From assembly GCA_036925085.1 (NCBI GenBank), contig JAUPFP010000038.1:1100001-1164000 (forward strand): a stretch of DNA of 64,000 nt, written 5' to 3'. Positions 36,163 to 46,200 of the stretch are shown here, piece after piece. Source of the stretch: Brachycybe producta (Eukaryota; Arthropoda; Diplopoda; Playtdesmida; Andrognathidae). Below the pieces are notes generated by a model. The model worked only from the letters and a program-made list of their open reading frames with translations, searched no databases and was not told the DNA's origin. Every line of letters begins with the position of its first letter. Position 1 is the first letter of the stretch. Both the position numbers and the translations under genes were made by a program.

Positions 36163-36249
36163 GTCATGCTGGTGTAGTGGTTAGCGTGGGATGCTAACCA
36201 GTGCCCATGGTAATGTTGGTTATGAGTTCGATTCCCGTGCAGTGTGTGA
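36163..36249 (+). repeat. tRNA-like sequence, probable tRNA-Ser-derived SINE head
   Basis: An A-box-like TGGTGTAGTGG (36170-36180), ATGCTAACC resembling a Ser(GCT) anticodon loop, a variable-arm-like stretch, and a B-box-like GAGTTCGATTC (36224-36234). The acceptor and T stems do not close well, so a working tRNA is unlikely. The following A-rich sequence fits a SINE body. Known: Pol III A and B boxes are kept in tRNA-derived SINEs. Confidence 0.55.
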
Positions 36250-36867
36250 ATTATTTCCAAATATATTTCAAATTATCAAAAGCGAATAAAAAAATACTAG
36301 AATATGTCCACGAAATCGTTCGGAAACCAAAAGAAAGTCAGTAATTTAAACAACAATGCAGAAAAAATGCAAGAAATCAACACGAAACAGTAAGAAATTC
36401 TAGAAGACGTCTATATTAAAAGTAATCTAAATAACTATCAAATATTACAAGAATTCTGCACAAAAATTTGAACAAAATTGTAAAAAAAAAATACACAGAT
36501 TCCTAAGATTTGTGTTTAGAAGAGCCTCTTAAAAAACCTGCAAAAAAGTCCCCAATGTACCTCAATCGAAATAGGTTTATGCAATAAAAAAACAAATTCG
36601 TCGATTTCTTGAAGAAAACGAATAAAAACCGGAGTCTATAAGAAATGACCGTAAAAAGATGAGTTAAATGCGGCGAACGAACAAAGAAACCACCGTCGAT
36701 ATCGAAACTGTCATCGCCTTCGTTCGCGTTCTCTAAAAGAAGACCGATTTCTAGCCCTCAAAACGTACAACAAACGACCAATTTAACCCATCAAAAAGAG
36801 AATAAAACACAAATCAAAGGTATTTTTTTTTAGATAGTAAAAAAAAAAGGGTTTGCAATTTACTTAC

Positions 36868-37035
36868 TGTCAATTCGTGATGTTTTGGATCCCGATGAGA
36901 TGCAGCTCTTACGATCCCAGCCCGCCATTCCCAATCACTTATTTTACCTAATTTCAGTTTTCCCGAACCACTTACGGACAGAAAACGCTTTCCAACTAAT
37001 TCTTCACGATATTTATATGCCATTTGCACACTCAT
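36868..37035 (-). CDS. KDM3: KDM3/JMJD1-type H3K9 demethylase homologue, first coding exon
   Basis: Seen: 56 codons on the minus strand, starting at ATG 37035-37033, with a second in-frame ATG at 37023-37021 and an in-frame TAA about 50 bases upstream. The exon ends at a perfect GTAAGT donor (intron begins 36867, phase 0). The peptide carries ELVGKRFLSVSG, then DWEWRAGIVRAASHRD and ends HHELT. Family knowledge: this matches the extreme N terminus of KDM3A/KDM3B (a V-G-[RK]-R-F-L-S stretch, then W-x-[AS]-G-x-[IV]-R-A-x-S-H). These are nuclear Fe(II)/2-oxoglutarate JmjC enzymes that remove mono- and dimethyl marks from H3K9. The match continues across the splice into the exon at 5799-5957. The zinc finger and JmjC catalytic domain are not in the window. 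Which ATG is used is open; the second gives a start closer to the conserved block. The retrotransposon LTR ends about 2 kb upstream. Confidence 0.85.
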
Positions 37036-38869
37036 CAAGTATCCATTGCGGAAAACCGTCTTCTTTTTTACTTCACAATATTATATTAAATGCAGTCGTC
37101 GTTTTTTAATCGCGGGAAAAAAAAAAGAGATGGAAATTTTTTTTCTTTCCCCCCCTTCGACTTCTCCCTATTATTACCACACAAGAGAGACGATCATAGA
37201 AGGGAATAGGAGGAGGAGAGAACAGCGCACGAATACCACGCCTCGATAATAAGCACACAGTTGAAAGGTCGGGTAGACCTTTACGTCATAACCACATCAC
37301 TACTACCACCATTATCATCATCCTCATCCGCTTATATCTATATGACCTCCTCTTCAGGCAAAAAAAAAGAGTCCAGAAATGGTTTCTTAAAAAAAATGTC
37401 TAATTTCTGATAAAATTCAACATTATAATAAAATTGTGGCTTTGTCATTTCTAATCGTTAGCAAAACGAAATTTTATTGATTATACTGTTGATTTCTTAG
37501 TTGTTTTTTATTGTTGTTGTTAGAAAAGATGAGGCGCATTCATATTAATGGAAAGGGTAATAAGGTATAGAAGGGAGGAAAACGAACAAGAGGGACGACA
37601 CAGGAAATGAATCTCGTACGGTATTTGCAAGCCTGTTTTGCTTCTTATCAACGTTTTACTGGTTAGAACTAAAGAACAGAACTAAATTCTGGAAATCCGG
37701 TAAAATACATACGGCTACAGGGTGGATACAAATCATAATTTTATATATTTTTTTTTAATCAAAAAAAGATTTTATTACTAAAAGAGAAAAAAAATGCCAT
37801 AAAAATAAGAACTTGATTGTAATTTGATTTTTATGATGTTGCCATTTTTTGTATTAAATCTTGATTTAAATTACATTGACTGTGATTTTTTTAAAAAAAA
37901 AATCAACAAAACCTGATACGTTCTGCTGTGAATCTCGGCAAATCTTTGTGTGAATCTCGTAGATGATTTTCATCTATGTCGTGCCCCTTTGAGAAAGAAA
38001 GAGCAAATGTTGACAAGACACTTGTCGGTTGGCAACACTGTCCAATTGTACATAGACTTAAATAGAGAGACGAAGAAGAAAGGAAAAGTCCTATGGTGGA
38101 AAAACATCGTTCATTACAAATGAACATTGTTCACCTTTTTATATCGTTTTAATCGAACCACCTCTTAGATTTTTTTTGTATTCTAATGCTGCGGCGTCTG
38201 TATATGAGCTACCGTTTAACATCTTATGAGAGTTCCTTCATAACACTAAAAAAGCAACTATGATTTCAGCTGTGATATCAAGGATTGTCATGTAAGTACA
38301 ATGTATTTGTTGACTAAATCAACCTTTTTGTTGAATTTCCTCCCCACACAAGTTCATTTTATACAACTTTTTTTCGTCAATTATCTTAAGACTATATTTA
38401 GTTTTAAATAGAGTTTATCGTTTTGAAATTATTTCAACTATTTATTATACTTTTAAAAAACACATTTTCTATTATTGATACATTACTCTGAAATTGGCAA
38501 CACTGGAAAAAACTGTTTACTGACTTTCAAATAATAATGAAGCACGTGATTTTCTTAATAGGATAAATTAATTAATTATATGGATCCAATTTATTTCTGA
38601 AACGAATTACATTTTACTGGTTGATTGAGAATCATGTTCGATTTTTCTTTGTACATATTGATCTTCAAATATTGATTTTTTTGTTTTTATTTCTCTCTAC
38701 TTTCTTTTTTTTTAGTTCGAAGGTTTTTTTTTAAATTAATAAGTAATTACTTAAAAGGAATTAATTTATTAATTAAACGGAAGACTTCTCATTTGTCAAT
38801 GTCACACAGATCAATAAAAAAAACTACTGAAATTTAAAGCAGAAATTTCAGTTACCCAATCAAATCAAT
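37036..38869. other. KDM3 5' flank: presumed 5' UTR and promoter region
   Basis: Upstream of KDM3 on the minus strand. A less AT-rich zone with GA-rich tracts at 37110-37250 may hold the promoter, but no TATA or initiator is convincing. The remainder is AT-rich up to the repeat that the LTR element entered. Confidence 0.4.
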
Positions 38870-38987
38870 TGTTGCATGAAACACTTTTTATAATAGTCTA
38901 TAACGGTCGTATTCTTAACTATTGCTAACTAGTAATAAACCATCAATGTTGACATGGCAGCGCATGTGCAAAATAAAGAGAAACTTA
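38870..38987. repeat. Left remnant of the fold-back repeat split by the retrotransposon
   Basis: The sequence up to 38987 (AAATAAAGAGAAACTT) continues at 50473 with AAATGTGTTTTT. Joined across the insertion it resembles the family seen intact at 31485-31800 (AAATAAAGAGAAACATGAATGTGTTTTAGAAACTA). The CTTA target site lies in this arm. Confidence 0.6.
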
Positions 38988-39835
38988 TGTAACATCCCCG
39001 TTTCCGTAGGGTTAGTAGAGAGATCTCTACTAGCCATCTAGAAGTGTCGAATGGATGTTGATGATTAAGTCTTTCGGTCTATTGGCTCCTGTGTTGCTAC
39101 TTAACCACCAGGGACACAAGGGTCGGTACCTCAGGAGACCTGTGGTAGAGAATATTGTAGAGATGTCGTCTTACACTCGGCTGCTGGAGACTTCGTTGTC
39201 CGGTGGAAACATCGGCTACGTGGCGGCTATAATCCTAAGTCCCACTCCCATAAAATGACTGAGTCCACACATTGAATTCGTATGATGAAAATGCTCTTTT
39301 ATTCAATAAACAGAGAGTCCTGTAGATTGAGAGATATCGCATCGGTCTTAAGCATAAAGACGGTCTGTCCGATCTGCCTGATCTATCCGATCTGTCCTCT
39401 CAATCTACAACCTCTTGTATTTATACTCAAAATACAATACAAACATCTGATTATGATAACAAAGGCTCCAGGTGTGTCCAAGTCTCTTGGACACACTCGG
39501 ACCTAGAAGTGAACTATCACTTGACAAGAAAACGAAAACATCTATAAGATGTATAAATTATAACAATACAGAAGGATGTACGATCATCCTCCTATTAACA
39601 ATTTGTAAAGATTCTCACGTCCAAAAGTTCTGCATCGATGGTTCTTCTAGGATCTATCCTATTAACCATCGATGTAGTACTTTTGGGATATTCTTCTCAT
39701 CTTGGAGGGCAGGGAGTCATCGTCGTAATGACCTCCCGGCCACCCCCAAGCATGAGGTGAGAACCTTTCATCGATACAACTTGATTACAGGGTGTCTACA
39801 AAAACGGACGAATTCTAAACGGTGAATTCGTTACA
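38988..39835 (-). repeat. 3' LTR of the Ty3/Gypsy element
   Basis: 848 bp and identical to the other LTR except A at 39688 against C at 50321. The TATA box is at 39425-39418 and the AATAAA at 39303-39298, which should end the genomic RNA. If this LTR fires outward, transcription runs toward KDM3 exon 1, which is on the same strand about 1.95 kb away. Confidence 0.96.
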
Positions 39836-39841
39836 CCCCCC
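39836..39841 (-). other. Polypurine tract
   Basis: GGGGGG on the minus strand abutting the 3' LTR (context TAGTTGGGGGG|TGTAAC). It is the expected position for plus-strand priming, though the tract is short and preceded by TT. Confidence 0.7.
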
Positions 39842-40281
39842 AACTAGTTTAAGAGTACGTCCCTGTACTCTCAAAAAGTTAACTATTAAAAATACCCGTT
39901 GGTATGAAAATCTATACGATAAAAATTATAATCCCGTTGGATGATAAAATTTAAAAATCACAGCTCGTGATACTAATAGCATCTCGCTATTTTAAAAATT
40001 CCCGCTTGGAATTAAAACAATTCTAAAAATTGACAAATAGGCGAAAGCCTATCAAATTACAAAAGGGACAATCCCCTAATATAAAAACTTCTATAAAAAC
40101 GCAGGCAATTGCCTTAAAAACTACGAAAAATAAATAGACAACGGTCTATAAAAATAAATGCGAACGTGCATTAAGAATACAAAATACAAAAAGTATAAAA
40201 CACAATACTTAAAATACTAAAACAAACGAACGAACAAGTATACAGACGATACTTGTGAAGAATCAGTTCACTTTCTGTAAC
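39842..40281 (-). other. Non-coding 3' region of the retrotransposon
   Basis: About 440 bases between the pol stop and the polypurine tract, AT-rich and full of short ATAAAA-type words, unlike the GC-richer coding part. No reading frame is seen. It presumably serves as 3' leader for the element RNA. Confidence 0.6.
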
Positions 40282-43200
40282 CTAATATTCCGCTTCAGCC
40301 CATCCGTTGGCAGGACTCTCGGGACTTCTTCGGAGGGCTCCTTCCAAGATGATGGCAGCGTCCGATGACCCTCTGCACTGTCGGTAGCTCCTGCGACCTT
40401 CCGCATAGCTAGTGGCAGCGTCAAATAATAGGTGGGGTCGATCATCATGAAAATGCGGACAGCGTACGGGACGTCCTGTCAGGCGAATGCTGGCCTGCTG
40501 ACTCCACTGTAGAAAAGTGCGTGTCCACTTCATGATTCCGTCTTCGACCTCCCGGATTCTGATGTCTTCTTCGTAATGAAAGACCATGATGTCTCGGTGC
40601 TCTACGGCGATGACGAGGATGGTGGGCCGGCTGCAGACAACCAGTCCGATGAGAAAGGTCTTCGGACCTTTCGGGATACGGTTTCTTGGCGGTGTCTCAT
40701 CCCATTCGAAGAGCCCCAAGTAAAGCTGATGTCTCGGCGTCCTTTTTCGCTGCCAGTGTACACAGAGATTGTTCAGCGTGGTCTCATCTCCTCTGGTACT
40801 CCGGTGTGGATGCGCGATGTTCCTGGGGCCTGAAGTCTCCATGGAGTCCGTTGGAGTCTTTACTACAGACCCCAGGCGCTCCTTTACTGGTCTCTTCGGT
40901 ATGGCCCCTGTCGCTTGACTTGGTTCTATCTTGGGCTCGTCGGTCGTCTTCATTTTTGTTTCTGATCCAACTTTGATGGTCCCAGGAGACGTTATGGAAG
41001 CCCTAGGACTCCCAGGAGCTTCCTTATCGCTCCTGACGGTAGTCTTTGGCTCCATCATCGTGATGTCATCTCGGTATAGCCCTGACTCACGAGGGCGGAC
41101 ATCTCTCAATACGACGGTATTCTTCGGCGCCTGATGAAAGAAGCTTTTTACTTCCGATCTCAATTGGGTTCGCAGGCCCCTGCTGGGCCGGTTTCGCTCG
41201 ACGAGAGGCCTTGGCTGCCTCCAGCGCCGAACTCCGCGGACCAACAGGTCTTCTGTGGGGCCCGAGTTGCCAATTTCGATTGGAAGGGCGGTCCCCTTAC
41301 AATCCATAATGCGGCCGTCGTATAATACGATACGCTCCCCATCAAAGGTTTCGTAGACCTGATCCACCAATGCCAACCCTCGGAGGTGGTACTCGACCGC
41401 GATGTCGACCAATAACCTCAGCTGCGCATGGTAGTTGTCTCTTGGATCCTCCATGACGGTAATTTCTTTATGTTCTGAAGTCGCGAGTTTAGCATATATC
41501 TTGGGAGGAGGAGGAACAGCGGTTTCAACTCCTCTGGCCTCTTCTTCAGGCCTGGCCCCTGGGAGCTCCTCATCATCGGTGTCGATATACAGGACATCGT
41601 TGTCCTCGTCATGGGTATTTCGAATGGTGATGACGGGTCCCTGCGTCAGACTCTCGACGACTCTTTTTGGAGGGAGGTGGGCATCGCAGGACTCCGCGAG
41701 CCCTGCCTCTCGACGCTTCTTTGCCTCCCTGTGTCGCTTGCTCAGCTTATTTTTCTTGCGCTGATTAGGTTCGATGACAGGAGCGGCTGCAGGACATTCT
41801 ACTGGAGCAGGTCTTTTTAGAGTATGGAGGCGGTCCTTCGTTTTGACTGCTTCCGGCTCTACCAACTCCTGATATGCCTTCTCTGCATCTTTCAGTGCTT
41901 GGCTTCTGGGCACATACCGCCCTTTACTGTCCCAAATCTCATTTAGACTTCTGTGTGGGACGGGTGGTCTGTTCCTACGACCGTGGCGCTCCCAATCCGC
42001 AGGGGTCCACTCGCTGGTGTCGTTTGGATCACCTTCTTTGCCCCAGTTCTTTGGTTCTGCGCCTCCGGGAGCAAACTCTCCGGGTCTGATGGCGTTAAAG
42101 AAGTTGGGCTGACCGGCCCCGACGACTCCTGGCAGAATCTTTTCCGACTGCCGCTTCTTTTGTTGCTTAGTCAGGCTTGGAACAATCGCGTGGTCCCATA
42201 ATCCATCTTCGATCTCTTTTTCCAGCGCCACTGCTGCTGTATCGAAGATCAGCTTGGATCCGCCTTCTATCGGCACGATGGAGCTTGGTCTGATTTCGTT
42301 TTGCCGTTCAAAATATCGTCCTCTTTTGTGGGCACGACCCTGTAAGGTGGGCCCACGGACACCGTGACCCCAACCCTGCCTGGTAGTGGCCACTTCTTCG
42401 TAGAGATTCTCCAACGGCGACTGCATAGTCGTACTTCTTTTCGAAAAAGACAAAGGAAAAGTGTTTGGATCTCGGAGCCCGAAATTTACATGCTTTTCTT
42501 GGCTCCTTCTTACCTCTTTCGATCCATCTTTAGATTTTTCCTTGTTCTCTTTGTTGAAGTTTTGCACAAACAAAATAAAACTCCCGATATTTTTCGCGAT
42601 TAAAGAAAATTTACTCGATGTCTTCGTGAAACAATCCAAATAAAAACGATAACGCTTCGAAAAATGGCCGATAACGGTAAAGAAGTCTAGGATATGATAA
42701 AGATGCCAAAAAATAGTGCCGGTACATGTGGATAGCACATGGGCACAACTGTCAGTTGTGAAGAAGATAAACAATAGGACCCGGATCCATAGTGGTGCGA
42801 GGCTAGTAGACATTTCACTTAATGTATCCCTCCGCCCACGTGTTTCTTCTATGCTTGGTAGCGTCATTGACCGCTCCCTGTTTACTTCCTCATTTGGGAC
42901 GTCATTTCCATCTGTGGCGTCACTAGCATCGATATCATCGTCCATTTTTGTTGTTTCATCGATAACTTCCGCGTTTTTCACCTCCATTTGAAATTCCATC
43001 GGCGAATTTACATCTTTTTCGTCGATTTTCATCGTTTCTTCAGGAATTTCGCTGATTTCTTCAACAAATCCAATGGTTTCCATGGTAAAATTCGTCTTGT
43101 TACCATATTCTCTGGTGAATTTCATCGCATCTTCGCCAGGTAAGTATGAGAATTGCTGCTGGTTGTCGTCTGCTGCCATTTTTCTTCTAATTTCGACGTT

Positions 43201-46200
43201 ACGGTCAGAATGCTTTCGGATTGCTTTCGTAATTATCTCAATTTCTTCTTCATCCTCAGAAGATTCGATCCAAGCATTTTGGCATCTGCAGTGTCCACAA
43301 CATCTCTTCTTACGCGAAGGTAGGTTCTTTTTCTTGACAAACGCTGTCATTTCTTTTTCTTTTACAGGTTCCGATTCGGATTCTTCTGGCGATGAGTTAC
43401 CCATGGACTCCAGGGTGTCTCCAGTCGTTGGAACATTGGGTCCGTCCTTTTGGTAAGTCTCATATAGTGGTCTCAGGTTGGCAACGTTTACAGAGTCTTC
43501 CACTAATCTTCCAGCTCGATTCTCGTAACTCAATCGGTATACGGTGTCTGATACCTTCGACACAATCGTATATCCCTGTCTCCATTTCGTTAAGAACTTC
43601 TTGTTCTGTCCAGGCCTGATTCGCATGTCTCGTACAAGTACTTTCTGTCCGATTTGGTACTCGTAAGGCTTCTTATGCCTTTGGTCGTAGTACTTCTTTC
43701 GACGATCATGTGCTGCTTTCAGGTTCGCCCTGGCTGTTCTTAGTTCTTCTTCTTGGCGTTCTTCCGCCTGTTGTCGAACGTCCACGAGGTTTCCCGCCTC
43801 GTTATCCACGATAACTGGTCGTTCTGGAACTAAGGTGTCTACTTTAGTTCTGGGCTCCCTCCCAAACATGAGTCTGTACGGCGTAAACTTCGTGGATGAA
43901 TGTACAGATGAGTTGTACGATTCCAAAACTTCATCCAGTTTCGTTGCCCAATCAGTCTGGTTCTTCGCAGGAGTCAGATACTTTTTCATAGTCTGAATAA
44001 TGCTTTTATTCGTCCTTTCGGCGAGACCATTACTTTGCGGATGGTATGCAGTTGTTGTTTCGTGCTCTATCTTGTTTATTTTCAAGAATTCTTGAGTGTT
44101 CTTCGCAACAAACGGCGTCCCTCGATCCGAAATAAGTTTCCCTGGTATCCCGAAGATTCTCTTTACATCTTTTGCTAGGAAGTTCATTACGATTAGTGCG
44201 GTTGTGCTTTTCACTGCTTTAGCAATGCAATATCGAGTGGCGTAATCAACTGCCAACAAGATATGCTTGTTTCCTCCAACCGACGGTACTAATGGTCCAA
44301 TGAAATCCATTCCCCAGCAATCACAAGGCTTTCCAATGGGCATTTCTTGAAGGAACCCTTCAGGTTTCTCCGTACCCAACTTGTGTAATTGACAAATCTC
44401 ACATGAGCGCACATATTCGAATATGTCGTGCTTCATGTTATTCCAATAAAATCTTTGCCTGGCTCGATTCCAGGTCTTAGTTTGTCCTTCATGACCAGCA
44501 TCGGGCTCGTCATGGCATAATCTCATTACTTCTGGGATGAGATGTTTTGGCACCACATTCACGAGTGTGGGTACGGAACTTCCGTGAAACACACAAGCGA
44601 ACAACTTGTTGTCGTAATCGCAAAACAACTTATGAAGAGGTGACTCTGGTTGGTTACGCAACTCCTCACGAATCTTCAAAATCTCTGGGTCCAATTTTTG
44701 CTCCACCTTCCAATCCCATTGTAAGGTTACATTAAAGATCACACTGTCATCTAGGTCTTCCGCTTCTGGGATGGCCTTCCAGTTAACAGGTACTCCTGCT
44801 GGATATCTCGAGAGGCAATCGGCTTCGATGTGAAGTTTCCCCTCCTTGTAGATGATTTTGTAGTCGTACTCCTGCATTAGCAGCTGCCAGCGACCAAGTC
44901 TTCCTTCTAGACGTGCTGCAGTTTTCATGTAGCATAATGCGTGGTGATCCGTCACAATTGTAAAGGGCTTCTGGAACAGGTACGGCCGGAACTTGGTGAC
45001 TCCATAGATTACTGCTAGGCACTCTTTATCCGTCGTACTGTAGTTCTTTTCCGCGTCCCTTAGAACTCTGGAGACACTTCCAATGATCTCCTTTCTTCGT
45101 TTATCCTCTGACTTCTGGTAAAGCATTGCTCCAATTCCGTATCCACAGGCATCAGTATGCATAAATATTGCAGCCTTCGGATCATATACGGCAACCAATG
45201 GAGATTTCGACAACATATTCTTTAGCGTGCGGAATGCATTCTCGCAGTCAACTGACCATTCGAACGGTATATCTTTACCCGTAAGGTCTGACATTGGCTT
45301 CGCTATGTTGGCAAATCCAGGTACATGCTTTCGATAATAACCCGCCAATCCAAGAAAACTTCTGATTGCGGTTACATTGTCAGGAACTGGGAAGTTCTTT
45401 ATGGCGACAACCTTATCTGGATCTGGCCGAATTCCATCAGGCGAGATCAGGTGTCCCAAATACTTCACTTCTTGGAATCCAAAGAAGCATTTCACTGGAT
45501 GCAACTTCAGGTTTGCTGTCCTCAGCAGGTCCAAGATAGTTCTCAGTCTTTCCAAAAATTCTTCGAACGTTCTTCCAAACACTACGATGTCGTCAAGGTA
45601 GACAAGGCACGTTTCCCATTTGTGCCCGGCGAGTAGGATGTCCAATGCACGTTGCATAGTGGCAGGAGCGTTTCGGAGTCCGAAAGGCATTCTTACGAAC
45701 TCGAACAATCCTCGATGAGATGTAAATGCGGTCTTCTCGATGTCGCTTTCTTCCATCTCGAACTGCCAGTATCCACTCTTCATATCCAGCGTTGCGAAGT
45801 AGCATGCTCCTCTCATGGAGTCTAATGCGTCATCAATCCTCGGTAATGGATAAGTGTCTGCCTTTGTAATCGCGTTCAACTTCCGATAATCTACACAGAA
45901 ACGGTAGGAGCCATCCTTCTTCTTTACAAGGACGATGGGCGATGCATACGGCGATTTCGATGGCCTTACAACCCCAGATTTCTTCATCTCCTCTAGCGTC
46001 TCATCAATTACGATGCGTTCCCCAGGCCCGCATCTTCGTAACGTGTCTCGAACAGGTAAATTATCTCCAGTTTCGATCTTGTGTTTGGTCAGATTCGTAG
46101 CTCCCAGGTCCTTAGATGAAAAGGCGAAGATCGGTTGGAACTCCTTCAGTAGGATCGTCAACTCTTCTCTTTGATCATCTGTCAGTTCAGGACCAAGTTG

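Noticed and set aside
36163-36249. Functional tRNA-Ser gene
   Set aside because: Acceptor and T stems do not pair adequately.
39055-39825. Plus-strand frames in the LTRs, duplicated at 49688-50458
   Set aside because: Duplicated only because the LTRs are duplicated, and antisense to the element.
42700-42900. Envelope gene within the Pol extension
   Set aside because: A signal-like hydrophobic stretch is present, but there is no separate start context, protease site, Cys-rich ectodomain or C-terminal anchor; left as unknown.
43073-43456. Open frames on the plus strand across 40,400-49,300
   Set aside because: Antisense shadows of the long gag and pol frames; no family motifs.
43471-43700. 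Chromodomain after the integrase
   Set aside because: The region ends with a GPY/F-like module, and no chromodomain aromatic cage is visible.
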